A stretch of DNA of 13,503 nt from Candidatus Woesearchaeota archaeon. Its GTDB lineage: Archaea > Nanobdellota > Nanobdellia > Woesearchaeales > ARS49. Position numbers and translations under genes: made by a program. Below, piece after piece: positions 1 through 6,179 of this stretch (its first letter is position 1; each line of letters opens with the position of its first letter). The notes under the pieces were generated by a model. The model was given only the letters and a program-made list of their open reading frames with translations, made no database searches and had not been told where the DNA came from. Where the stretch lies: the NCBI GenBank assembly GCA_016203345.1, contig JACQMZ010000019.1, positions 1 through 13,503 on the forward strand, read 5' to 3'.

Positions 1-227
1 ACCGTAATGAGCTGGTTCGTTTTCTTCAATGCGTCAACCAGTTCTGCAGGGTAAGAAATTCCCAGCGGACTCACATCGTCAAACAAAAACAAGGGTCCGT
101 CGGCAATCTCACTATTTTCAGGAACTCTGATGAATCCCTTCTTGATCGACTGTGCTACATACTTGTCTGAAGTTCTTCTTATGAAGGCAACCAGCGCGCT
201 TGGGCGCCTGAGCCTCATTCTTTTCAT
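1..227 (-). CDS. Partial protein of unknown function, cut by the window edge
   Basis: An open frame of 75 codons without a stop runs from ATG at 227 off the left edge. I do not recognise the family. The N-terminus is very basic (MKRMRLRRPS), followed by a mixed charged and hydrophobic segment typical of a soluble protein. A strong ribosome-binding sequence (AGGAGG, 242-247) lies upstream, 14 bases from this ATG. That spacing is long. The same site is 7 bases from another ATG at 234, whose frame stops after 38 codons. The 227 frame is in phase with the ORF that ends at 234, separated only by TAA TGA CAA. The start is therefore uncertain, and a frameshift near the N-terminus cannot be excluded. 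Sequence to the left is needed to judge its length. Confidence 0.45.
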   Translation of the reverse strand, partial: MKRMRLRRPSALVAFIRRTSDKYVAQSIKKGFIRVPENSEIADGPLFLFDDVSPLGISYPAELVDALKKTNQLIT

Positions 228-233
228 TTGTCA

Positions 234-440
234 TTATCTTTCCTCCTGCGTATTTCGCTCGCCAGCGTTGAAGGCGGTAGCTGATAGTTGAAACCAGTCC
301 TCAAGATCCACCGCCTTGCGTGCTGCCGTTACACCACAACCGCCAAAGTAGAGAATGTTAAGTTTAGAGCGCACCGCACTCACAATGAAGACAACCACCA
401 ACTTGAGAAGTAAAACTACCAGAATTACTGATGAACACAA
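234..440 (-). CDS. Doubtful small membrane protein ORF
   Basis: A 68-codon open frame begins with TTG at 440, directly after an in-frame TGA. Residues 5-22 are strongly hydrophobic (ILVVLLLKLVVVFIVSAV), which predicts one membrane helix near the N-terminus, followed by a soluble tail of about 40 residues. The last codons carry the AGGAGG ribosome-binding site for the next ORF, and its TAA overlaps the ATG at 234 (TAATG), as in translationally coupled genes. The best start signals instead point to ATG 478, which lies 26 bases after an A/T box but opens a 17-codon frame that stops at 425, one frame off. This may be a real short gene, a frameshifted remnant, or chance. No family is recognised. 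Confidence 0.28.
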   Translation of the reverse strand: MCSSVILVVLLLKLVVVFIVSAVRSKLNILYFGGCGVTAARKAVDLEDWFQLSATAFNAGERNTQEER

Positions 441-500
441 TCAGCGCGGGTTGCGCTTGCAGCCTCGATTTCGTTCATAACCACAGTAAAGTGCAAGAAG

Positions 501-509
501 TACTTAAAT
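501..509 (-). promoter_or_regulatory. Possible TATA box for the leftmost minus-strand ORFs
   Basis: On the minus strand this reads ATTTAAGTA, centred about 26 bases before the ATG at 478. The spacing matches the other promoters in this window. It overlaps the end of vapC. Confidence 0.35.
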
Positions 510-932
510 CTTGTTGATCTCAAGCACGGAAACGTCAGTTTTAGTTTTGCGAATTACTTCATGATCAAAGGTTAAGAGGGATGCCTGCAAGTCTTTGGCA
601 AGAGCAGCATGCACAGCATCAGCGCCAGAAATTCCGCAGGCAATGGCAAGGGCAGCAGCACTTTCTGCGCGAGATGAGTTCAAATCCTCCATTTGCAGAA
701 TCCCCTGCGCGATCCACGTTGACAGCTTTTCCAACACTGCTGACGCCAATTCTGGCTGTTGTGTAACACGTCGGATCACGCCGCACACTTCAGGAATCGC
801 CAGTGTTGAAATCACCGCCTGCCACTCGCCTGATGCCATGCGCCGCAAGCAACGTGCTGATCGTTCCCAGTGGGCGTCATCCTTCACAAACATTCCAACA
901 AGAACATTGGAGTCAAGCACGACGACTGTCAT
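504..932 (-). CDS. vapC: VapC-type PIN-domain ribonuclease toxin
   Basis: This 142-residue protein fits the VapC toxin family, Mg-dependent RNases that cut tRNA or rRNA when released from their VapB partner. The PIN acidic residues are all visible: D7 in the N-terminal LDSNVLV, E48 in IPEVCGV, D105 in GADAVHAALA and D123 in LLTFDHEV. The length is normal for the family. It starts with an ATG that overlaps the vapB stop (ATGA, 929-932), so the pair is one transcript with coupled translation. Nothing looks damaged, so it is probably functional. The RNA target cannot be inferred from the sequence. Confidence 0.88.
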   Translation of the reverse strand: MTVVVLDSNVLVGMFVKDDAHWERSARCLRRMASGEWQAVISTLAIPEVCGVIRRVTQQPELASAVLEKLSTWIAQGILQMEDLNSSRAESAAALAIACGISGADAVHAALAKDLQASLLTFDHEVIRKTKTDVSVLEINKI

Positions 933-1177
933 GCGCGATCAGCCCGCACGGCGCTTACACAGTCAAGCTCTCGTGGCCACCGCTTCCGCACTTTTGCCGC
1001 GATGGCTTCGACATCAGACACAAGCGCGACGCTATCGAGTCGTTTGATCAATACCCCTTTGCCAGTCAATTCCTGCAGGACAACGCCTCCAGGCTGAATA
1101 CCGGTTGCTTCACGCAGACTCTTTTTCAAAAGAATTTGTCCTTTTGGACCTACTTTTACAACTGTTGCAATTGTCAT
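929..1177 (-). CDS. vapB: VapB-type antitoxin with AbrB/SpoVT DNA-binding fold
   Basis: This 82-residue protein should neutralise the PIN toxin encoded just downstream. Residues 3-45 read as an AbrB/MazE-like swapped-hairpin domain, with VVKVGPKGQILLKK followed by a basic helix and VLQELTGKGVLIK. The remaining, more variable C-terminal half (VEAIAAKVRKRW) would wrap around the toxin. The ATG at 1177 is chosen because a TATA-like box is centred 25-26 bases upstream, predicting a leaderless mRNA. The open frame extends to a TTG at 1195 but nothing supports that start. Antitoxins of this family normally repress their own operon, and an inverted repeat overlaps the start region. Confidence 0.85.
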   Translation of the reverse strand: MTIATVVKVGPKGQILLKKSLREATGIQPGGVVLQELTGKGVLIKRLDSVALVSDVEAIAAKVRKRWPRELDCVSAVRADRA

Positions 1178-1207
1178 ACTTGTTGAAAAGTGCAACTATT
1201 ATAAAAA
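1164..1207 (-). promoter_or_regulatory. vapBC promoter with candidate operator palindrome
   Basis: The minus strand carries TTTTTATAAT (1198-1207), about 25 bases before the vapB ATG. A 6-bp inverted repeat, GTTGCA at 1164-1169 and TGCAAC at 1191-1196, brackets the predicted transcription and translation start. That is where an autorepressing VapB would be expected to bind. The operator role is inferred. Confidence 0.55.
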
Positions 1208-1263
1208 TCTTACTTTTCTTGCAACAGCGCGCCAACCAGCAAACCTGCGGTGGAAAATCAAGG

Positions 1264-1271
1264 TTTTTAAA
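1264..1271 (+). promoter_or_regulatory. TATA box of the unknown two-gene operon
   Basis: TTTTTAAA is centred 28 bases before the ATG at 1296. There is no ribosome-binding sequence before that ATG, so a leaderless mRNA is likely. Confidence 0.5.
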
Positions 1272-1295
1272 GGACTTCCTTCCTTCGCACTCACT

Positions 1296-2000
1296 ATGCC
1301 GTCATTGGAACTGTTGTGGCAAAAGCTGGAGTGCGAGCCAGTGTGGTTTCGCTCTGCTGACATTGAGTATTGTAATAGACTTGCGTCTATCGTTCGGGGT
1401 CTTGGAGAAATTGTAGAAGACGCAGGATCAAAACCAGAATTTGTCGACGAAGTCGTCGCCTTTGTCCGAACAGCAGAAGACGACTACGACGGTGTGGCGC
1501 TTGCGCTCAATTCGTTGGGAAAGTACTGGCGTGAAAAAGACCCCCTGCAGGCGTCTGACGCAAAAAAGGCAGGGCGGTATTCTGCGCGCGCGCTGCAAGA
1601 GCTTCCCGAAACTCCTAAAGCTGAAACAGTAGGCGAAGTTCTTATTGGGCTATACCATGCGTACGCGTGCAAGCACACGCTATTCCCAGACCAAAAACGG
1701 GGTGATGCACGCACGTACGCCGAAACAGTCATGACATACTTCAGACACATCCAAAACAGCGAGCACTATGCCTTGCGAATTGTCGACTTGGTTCAGACCG
1801 GCATACAACAGGCAGATGGCAACGGCATGTCCTTGCAACTGACGCAAGACTTTGCCACAATCATCCAATGGTGCACGGCGAAATACACGTACCTGCATGT
1901 GAACAGGCCAGAAGCAGCAAGATACTTGCAGGGCCTTAAACGACGTGAAAAATCACTTCAAAGCGAGTTACGTGGAAACCGGAGCAGGCGAAGACCATGA
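1296..2000 (+). CDS. Unknown helical protein, first gene of a two-gene operon
   Basis: The 234-residue product is not recognised. It appears almost entirely alpha-helical and soluble, with no signal peptide or membrane segment. Repeated stretches such as DDYDGVALALNSLGKYW, AGRYSARALQELPETP and AETVGEVLIGLYHAYACKH look like helical-pair (TPR-like) packing, but no clear repeat period is seen, so this is only an impression. The C-terminus is strongly basic (RREKSLQ and RGNRSRRRP). The ATG at 1296 has a TATA-like box 28 bases upstream. Its TGA overlaps the next gene's ATG by four bases, so the two products are probably co-translated and may act together. There are no PIN, nuclease or nucleotide-binding motifs. 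Confidence 0.72.
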   Translation: MPSLELLWQKLECEPVWFRSADIEYCNRLASIVRGLGEIVEDAGSKPEFVDEVVAFVRTAEDDYDGVALALNSLGKYWREKDPLQASDAKKAGRYSARALQELPETPKAETVGEVLIGLYHAYACKHTLFPDQKRGDARTYAETVMTYFRHIQNSEHYALRIVDLVQTGIQQADGNGMSLQLTQDFATIIQWCTAKYTYLHVNRPEAARYLQGLKRREKSLQSELRGNRSRRRP

Positions 2001-2809
2001 CCCTTCCTCGTAGCTACGAGTTTGAAGTTGACGAGTATTGGGTGGTTCGCAATCCAAGAGATCACAAGCAACGATACACTTCTGACGTTGAATTCTGCGT
2101 GCAGCCAAAATCAGGAATTGAACTTCCCCTGATTCCTGGCGACCACCAAAACTACGGCATATGTTTTGACGCAATCCCTGACGAAAAATGCAGTGAACTC
2201 GCTCTTGAACCCATGGAAGTATACGGCCCAAACGTCCGCGCGCACACCATATTCTTCGACATCACTGAAGATTACGGGCGCCTCTCACGCCAACGCTTGA
2301 TGCAAGTTTGCAAAGTAGCAGGGCTGTTGTATCATGTCCTGATAGACAAACCCGTCGAGGAACGTCCCCCAAACGAATGGAGCAAAGCCTTTTACATCCA
2401 CGCCACCAGCAACGAATACACCATTGATACTCACGACCTGCTCCCAGTCGAAGAACTCACTGACATCGTCAACAACGCATCCAATATAAGCCGCGTGCTA
2501 GATTTCGTCGAAAGAAAGGCAGCACTCAAGACAGTCAATGAAGACTACATAGAACGCATCGTGACCATCCTGCAAGATGGATTAGAACAGTTTAGGCGTT
2601 CCACCCACTTTATGAGTATTGACTCCAACGAACGCTCGGCAATAAGAACACTTTGCGATGAAGACGCTACCCACCTCAACGAACTCCTTTACCAACGCAC
2701 CCTCAACGCCAACCGCGAACGAGTGCTCCGCACGCTCAAAAATTTCGCCTATTTCCACGACCTCGGAGACGATGCCGAATGGTCGAGAATCGAAGAGATA
2801 ATCAGATAA
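1997..2809 (+). CDS. Unknown protein, second gene of a two-gene operon
   Basis: The 270-residue product is not recognised. The first 120 or so residues look beta-rich, with alternating stretches such as SYEFEVDEYWVV, YTSDVEFCVQ and VRAHTIFFDITED. The rest is helical and acidic (VEELTDIVNNASNISRVLDFVERK, then a run of amphipathic helices to the C-terminus). There is no signal peptide or membrane helix. The start overlaps the stop of the preceding gene (ATGA), marking a coupled operon. Absence of P-loop, zinc or nuclease motifs leaves the role open. A two-component complex with the upstream helical protein is a reasonable inference from the overlap. Codon use matches the neighbouring housekeeping genes, so recent transfer is not evident. 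Confidence 0.75.
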   Translation: MTLPRSYEFEVDEYWVVRNPRDHKQRYTSDVEFCVQPKSGIELPLIPGDHQNYGICFDAIPDEKCSELALEPMEVYGPNVRAHTIFFDITEDYGRLSRQRLMQVCKVAGLLYHVLIDKPVEERPPNEWSKAFYIHATSNEYTIDTHDLLPVEELTDIVNNASNISRVLDFVERKAALKTVNEDYIERIVTILQDGLEQFRRSTHFMSIDSNERSAIRTLCDEDATHLNELLYQRTLNANRERVLRTLKNFAYFHDLGDDAEWSRIEEIIR

Positions 2810-2817
2810 CCACCACC

Positions 2818-2825
2818 TTTATAAA
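2818..2825 (+). promoter_or_regulatory. TATA box of the DEAD-box helicase gene
   Basis: TTTATAAA is a near-ideal archaeal TATA box, eight bases after the preceding stop codon. Transcription should start near 2845-2848. That leaves an untranslated leader of about 137 bases before the helicase ATG, unlike the leaderless genes around it. Confidence 0.6.
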
Positions 2826-2916
2826 TGCCGCAACCCTTCTATCGTCAAGAGGCAAGAAAGGTAGCAAACGGCAAACAAGTGCCTGTTTGAGTAAGGAGTC
2901 ACGCAACAGATTCTTT

Positions 2917-2976
2917 GGTTCTATCTTTTTTTGTCTGATAGAAACCAATGGTTGCGTTCACTGCGGTTTCTAGGAG
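2917..2976 (+). promoter_or_regulatory. Leader with two mutually exclusive hairpins at the helicase ribosome-binding site
   Basis: The central segment GATAGAAACC (2937-2946) can pair upstream with GGTTCTATC (2917-2925; nine pairs, one bulged base, loop holding a run of seven T). Alternatively its last eight bases TAGAAACC (2939-2946) pair perfectly with GGTTTCTA (2965-2972). The second hairpin ends inside the AGGAG ribosome-binding site (2972-2976), 7 bases before the ATG. The two folds cannot coexist. This resembles a translational or termination switch. The pairing is seen in the sequence and the regulation is inferred. Confidence 0.5.
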
Positions 2977-2983
2977 AAATACA

Positions 2984-4222
2984 ATGAAATTCGAAGAAAT
3001 GAGTCTTCCACAGGAAATAGTACAATCATTACAGCGCCAGCACATTGCCAGTCCCACCGAAGTACAGGAAAAGGCAATTCCCCTGGTTTTACAAGGAACA
3101 GATGTTATCGTCAGGTCCAAAACAGGATCTGGCAAAACGCTTGCCTTTTTAATTCCGACATTTACCAAACTCACGAGAACAACCAAGGGACCTGAAGCCC
3201 TTGTGCTGACACCCACTCGCGAACTCGCAGTGCAAATCTTCAAGGATGCACGAATGCTCGACAAAAACATCCGCGCGGCAGTTGTGTACGGAGGCGTTGG
3301 CATCAGCCCGCAAATCGACTCCCTAAGAAGGGGTGTTGACATCCTCATCGCCACTCCCGGGCGATTTCTTGACTTGATGGAAAGACGCGCAGTAGACTTG
3401 TCACACGTCACATTTGCAGTCCTCGACGAGGCAGACCGCATGCTTGACATGGGATTTATCGACGATGTTCGCAGAATCATCAGCACACTTCCCAAACAAC
3501 GGCAAATGATGCTGTTTTCGGCAACCATGCCGCAGGAAGTCGTTCGCATCAGCCAGGACTTCATGAACAAGCCGCAATTCCTCATGCTGGGCGAAGACGA
3601 AATTACGGTAAACACCATTGCACAGCGATGCATAGGCGTGGATCGCAAAGAGAAATTCAACACACTGATGAAAATCCTGCGGGACGAGCGCGTGCAGAAA
3701 GGCATCGTGTTCTGCAACACCAAAACATGGGCAGAAACCCTTGGAAACCTGTTGTTCCGTCGAGGAGTGCGTGCCATGTCCTTGCACTCTGGCTTGAGCC
3801 AGAGCAGAAGACAGCGCGTCATCGATGACTTCAAACAAGGCAGGTTTGCCCTGCTCGTCGCAACAGACGTTGCCGCCCGCGGCCTGCATATCGATGCAGT
3901 CACGCACGTGTTCAATTACGACCTGCCCCGCAATCCCAAAGACTACATCCACAGGATCGGCAGAACAGGCCGCGCAGGCAACAGCGGAAACGCAATAAGC
4001 TTCGTCACGACAGTGGACGAACCACTGCTCAGGAACATCGAGCGGGAAATCAACCAGTTCATCGACGTGCAAACAGGAACTGGCGCACACGGTGTCAGGC
4101 CTGCACCAACGCCGCCATCTGCTGTTGTGGGCGACACTGCACCATCTGCTGTTGCGACCAACGCACCACGATCTACTGTTGTTAATGACGACGCTTCAGA
4201 TCTCTGGAAAGGATTTGATTAA
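2984..4222 (+). CDS. DEAD-box ATP-dependent RNA helicase
   Basis: This 412-residue protein unwinds short RNA duplexes using ATP. All core motifs are visible: a Q-motif region (SPTEVQEKAIP, about 23-33), Walker A SKTGSGKT (45-52), PTREL (77-81), TPGR (124-127), DEAD in VLDEADRMLDMGF (148-151), SAT (179-181), ARGLHID (298-304) and HRIGRTGR (323-330). It resembles the RhlE/DeaD group, which acts in ribosome assembly and mRNA remodelling. ATG 2984 is chosen because AGGAG lies 7 bases upstream and MKFEEMSLP matches the usual beginning of such proteins. The frame extends to ATG 2948, but that codon sits in a hairpin loop. The tail after about residue 366 is low-complexity and contains three nine-residue repeats. 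Family assignment is certain; the specific RNA substrate is unknown. Confidence 0.96.
   Translation: MKFEEMSLPQEIVQSLQRQHIASPTEVQEKAIPLVLQGTDVIVRSKTGSGKTLAFLIPTFTKLTRTTKGPEALVLTPTRELAVQIFKDARMLDKNIRAAVVYGGVGISPQIDSLRRGVDILIATPGRFLDLMERRAVDLSHVTFAVLDEADRMLDMGFIDDVRRIISTLPKQRQMMLFSATMPQEVVRISQDFMNKPQFLMLGEDEITVNTIAQRCIGVDRKEKFNTLMKILRDERVQKGIVFCNTKTWAETLGNLLFRRGVRAMSLHSGLSQSRRQRVIDDFKQGRFALLVATDVAARGLHIDAVTHVFNYDLPRNPKDYIHRIGRTGRAGNSGNAISFVTTVDEPLLRNIEREINQFIDVQTGTGAHGVRPAPTPPSAVVGDTAPSAVATNAPRSTVVNDDASDLWKGFD
4114..4194 (+). repeat. Three 27-bp tandem repeats inside the helicase tail
   Basis: Units with a period of 27 bases (ATCT at 4117, 4144 and 4171) encode PSAVVGDTA, PSAVATNAP and RSTVVNDDA. 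The third copy is diverged. They form part of a disordered linker and could vary in number between strains. Confidence 0.6.
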
Positions 4223-4327
4223 TACGTGTTTACCTTCTGTAACTGTGTGCTCACGGTTTGGTTTTTCGAGAACACGAATTTTGCGAATTCGCGCCTGCGG
4301 GCGCTCATTCAGCAAAATTCACATTTG
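4223..4327 (+). repeat. Dispersed palindromic repeat, copy 1
   Basis: This begins at the base after the helicase stop codon. It aligns without gaps, except for one base in the inner hairpin, to 8195-8299. The core is a long imperfect hairpin: GAATTTTGC (4276-4284) pairs with GCAAAATTC (4312-4320), and an inner GC hairpin GCGCC/GGCGC (4291-4304) has a TGCG loop. In copy 2 the inner hairpin is GGCGAC/GTCGCC, so the stem is kept while the sequence changes. The T-run at 4262-4266 could also end helicase transcription. Confidence 0.75.
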
Positions 4328-4354
4328 AACAAAAATTGTGCGATTTACTATATG

Positions 4355-4398
4355 TCAGAAATCGACGATTCTCATAAGAAATTTGCGTCGATTTCTGA
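4355..4398. repeat. Inverted repeat, 13-bp perfect arms, 18-nt centre
   Basis: TCAGAAATCGACG (4355-4367) pairs perfectly with CGTCGATTTCTGA (4386-4398). The 18-base centre contains a further small hairpin, TTCT/AGAA. Confidence 0.85.
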
Positions 4399-4404
4399 GC
4401 ATGC

Positions 4405-4447
4405 TCGGAAATGCGCACACTCAACGATTGTTTTTGCGCATTTCCGA
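4405..4447. repeat. Inverted repeat, 13-bp perfect arms, 17-nt centre
   Basis: TCGGAAATGCGCA (4405-4417) pairs perfectly with TGCGCATTTCCGA (4435-4447). The arms are unrelated to those of the adjacent hairpins, although the geometry is nearly the same. Confidence 0.85.
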
Positions 4448-4450
4448 CAC

Positions 4451-4492
4451 TAGCGAATCTCGCAAATGTTCAATATATTACGAGATTCGCTA
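4451..4492. repeat. Inverted repeat, 12-bp perfect arms; pair member flanking purF
   Basis: TAGCGAATCTCG (4451-4462) pairs perfectly with CGAGATTCGCTA (4481-4492), with 18 bases between. Its reverse complement closely matches the element at 6136-6177, including most of the centre. The two therefore form an inverted pair around purF. Confidence 0.85.
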
Positions 4493-4542
4493 ATTGTGAA
4501 TTTTGCTGAACGACCGAGCGCAAGCGAGGGAGTTCGCAAACG

Positions 4543-4585
4543 TCGGAAATTTTCAATCTACTATACCAATAGTGAAAATTTCTGA
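4543..4585. repeat. Inverted repeat with nested inner hairpin
   Basis: TCGGAAATTTTCA (4543-4555) pairs with TGAAAATTTCTGA (4573-4585) over 13 positions with one G-T wobble. The centre holds a second short stem, ACTAT/ATAGT, around 4559-4573. Confidence 0.75.
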
Positions 4586-4593
4586 GCGTCTCA

Positions 4594-4656
4594 AAAACCA
4601 CCATCATTGAAATCTAGCTCCAAAAGCATCAGTGGTAATGTAGGAATGGTGGTTTT
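4594..4656. repeat. Inverted repeat, 11-bp perfect arms, 41-nt centre
   Basis: AAAACCACCAT (4594-4604) pairs perfectly with ATGGTGGTTTT (4646-4656). The stem can extend by CTC/GAG past one mismatch. The centre is longer than in the other elements. Confidence 0.7.
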
Positions 4657-4662
4657 CGAGAA

Positions 4663-4695
4663 TTCGTACCCACAGGACAGCCAAACAGGTACGAA
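4663..4695. repeat. Inverted repeat just upstream of the purF promoter
   Basis: TTCGTACC (4663-4670) and GGTACGAA (4688-4695) are perfect 8-bp arms with 17 bases between. The right arm ends 4 bases before the purF TATA-like box, where a regulator site (BRE or operator) could lie. Confidence 0.55.
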
Positions 4696-4699
4696 AGCC

Positions 4700-4707
4700 C
4701 TAAATAG
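4700..4707 (+). promoter_or_regulatory. TATA box of purF
   Basis: CTAAATAG is centred about 26 bases before the purF ATG, which has no ribosome-binding sequence. This predicts a leaderless transcript. Confidence 0.5.
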
Positions 4708-4728
4708 CCCCACACGACTTCAGTCCAG

Positions 4729-6135
4729 ATGAAAGAAGCATGTGGAGTATTTGGCGTATCTGGCGATCCAACTGCTGCCTATACGACAACTGCAGGACTG
4801 TACGCGCTGCAACACCGCGGCGAAGAAAGCTGTGGAGTGGCAACACTTCATGATGGTCAGATCAAGGTCAACAAATACATGGGGTTAGTACATCCCCACC
4901 GCAAACTTCTTAGGCAGATGCATGGAGAGTACGCCATCGGCCATGTTCGTTACTCTACAACGGGCTCGTCAACAATAGAAAACGCACAACCTTTGGTATT
5001 TCCCAGCAGGAAATTCGGCACGTTTGCACTCGCCCACAATGGGAACCTGACAAACAGCAAAACATTGCGAGACTCTATAGAAGCGAAAGGAGGAGTCTTT
5101 CTCACGACTACCGACACAGAAATCATCGGCCACCTCCTGCACCGGTCGAGCGCGGAAAGCCTGGAAGGGGCACTTTCTGACGCACTCTCCCAAGTCGAAG
5201 GCGCATACTGCCTCGTCCTGCTAACTCAACAAGGAGTTTATGCCGCCCGAGACAGGTACGGGTTCCTGCCGCTTGTGATAGGCGCGAAAGAAAATGCGAT
5301 GATCGCCGCATCGGAAACGTGCGCACTAGACGCTGTCGAAGCAGACTACTGCCGAGAAGTACTGCCGGGAGAAATTGTACGGCTTGGAAGAGCAAACCGC
5401 ATCGACACAGTGGGCAGACTACAAAAAACCATGGTGCATCAAGAAGGAACCGTAACCACACAACCGCACCCAAGCCACTGCCTCTTTGAACATGTCTATT
5501 TCGGCAGGCCTGACAGCGTCCTTTTTGGAAAAAGCATTGCGCAAGTCCGAAAGGCATTTGGGCGGCAACTCGCGCGCGAACATCCTGTCTCAGCAGACAG
5601 TGTCGTTCCCGTGCCTGACTCAGGCATTGACGCAGCCCTCGGATACGCCGAACAATCCAAGATAACATATGGACGGGCGTTTGTGAGAAGCCATTACGGC
5701 GTCGGAAGAACATTTATCCAGCCAGAGCAAGCACAACGGGACTTTGCTGCAAAACTCAAACTAAGCGTAATCCGAGCGGAAGTTCAAGGCAGGAGGCTTG
5801 TTGTTGTCGATGACTCCATCGTCAGAGGCACAAGCAGCAAAAAAATAGTCAAGAAATTACGCAAGGCCGGAGCAGCAGAAATTCATCTCCGCATCTCCTG
5901 CCCCCCTCACAAAGCACCCTGCTATTATGGCAAAAACTTCCCCACCAAAGCAGAACTCATCGCCAATCGAATGACTGTTGACGAGACCTGCGCATTTATC
6001 GGAGCAGACTCGCTCAAGTATCTCTCCCTTGAAGGCATGCTGGCGTGCGAACAGGAACTGCAACACTCCTTCTGCACGGCGTGCTGGACTGGTCAGTATC
6101 CGACGAAACTTACTGACAAGGAAAAGTCGAGGTAA
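4729..6135 (+). CDS. purF: Amidophosphoribosyltransferase (glutamine PRPP amidotransferase)
   Basis: PurF catalyses the first committed step of purine synthesis, PRPP plus glutamine to phosphoribosylamine. The 468-residue length is normal. The N-terminal nucleophile hydrolase domain begins MKEACGVFG. Cys5 should be the catalytic nucleophile, so a four-residue propeptide would have to be removed. GHVRYSTTG (71-79) and AHNGNL (102-107) are glutaminase motifs. The C-terminal phosphoribosyltransferase domain has the PRPP loop VVVDDSIVRGTSS (358-370). C251, C391, C449 and C452 (CTACW) match the positions of the four ligands of the [4Fe-4S] cluster in the Bacillus-type enzyme, so the cluster is probably present. 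It has its own leaderless promoter and is followed at once by a hairpin. No other pur gene is adjacent. Feedback by purine nucleotides is known for the family. Confidence 0.97.
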   Translation: MKEACGVFGVSGDPTAAYTTTAGLYALQHRGEESCGVATLHDGQIKVNKYMGLVHPHRKLLRQMHGEYAIGHVRYSTTGSSTIENAQPLVFPSRKFGTFALAHNGNLTNSKTLRDSIEAKGGVFLTTTDTEIIGHLLHRSSAESLEGALSDALSQVEGAYCLVLLTQQGVYAARDRYGFLPLVIGAKENAMIAASETCALDAVEADYCREVLPGEIVRLGRANRIDTVGRLQKTMVHQEGTVTTQPHPSHCLFEHVYFGRPDSVLFGKSIAQVRKAFGRQLAREHPVSADSVVPVPDSGIDAALGYAEQSKITYGRAFVRSHYGVGRTFIQPEQAQRDFAAKLKLSVIRAEVQGRRLVVVDDSIVRGTSSKKIVKKLRKAGAAEIHLRISCPPHKAPCYYGKNFPTKAELIANRMTVDETCAFIGADSLKYLSLEGMLACEQELQHSFCTACWTGQYPTKLTDKEKSR

Positions 6136-6177
6136 TAGCGAATCTCGTAATACCTTGAATATTCGCGAGATTCGCTA
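6136..6177. repeat. Inverted repeat starting at the purF stop, 12-bp perfect arms
   Basis: TAGCGAATCTCG (6136-6147) pairs perfectly with CGAGATTCGCTA (6166-6177), with 18 bases between. It starts at the base after the TAA. It is an inverted copy of 4451-4492. It may stabilise or define the purF mRNA 3' end. Confidence 0.85.
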
Positions 6178-6179
6178 GT

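Larger units (their letters stand above)
4308..4510. repeat. Nested inverted-repeat block: 16-bp outer stem enclosing three hairpins
   Basis: TTCAGCAAAATTCACA (4308-4323) and its exact reverse complement (4495-4510) form a 16-bp outer stem. Between them lie three long hairpins in succession (4355-4398, 4405-4447, 4451-4492) with spacers of only six and three bases. The left arm of the outer stem is also the right arm of the copy 1 hairpin, so the two folds compete. The segment from 4495 to about 4535 is itself an inverted, diverged copy of the repeat core (GTTCGCAAA matches GAATTCGCAAA on the opposite strand of copy 1). No gene is seen between 4223 and 4728. Confidence 0.7.

Noticed and set aside
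2899..3915. A 338-codon minus-strand ORF opposite the helicase gene.
   Set aside because: It is the antisense shadow of a clear DEAD-box helicase, with low-complexity Ser/Arg/Thr composition and no promoter or ribosome-binding site.
4355..4585. Integron attC sites.
   Set aside because: The arms lack the conserved GTTRRRY-type core ends, there is no integrase gene, and the elements are not each tied to a promoterless cassette.
4223..4700. CRISPR array.
   Set aside because: The repeats are inverted, differ in sequence from one another, and show no constant direct repeat with unique spacers. No cas genes are present.
5123..5713. A 196-codon minus-strand ORF within purF.
   Set aside because: Antisense shadow of purF, with Arg/Cys/Leu-rich composition and no promoter.
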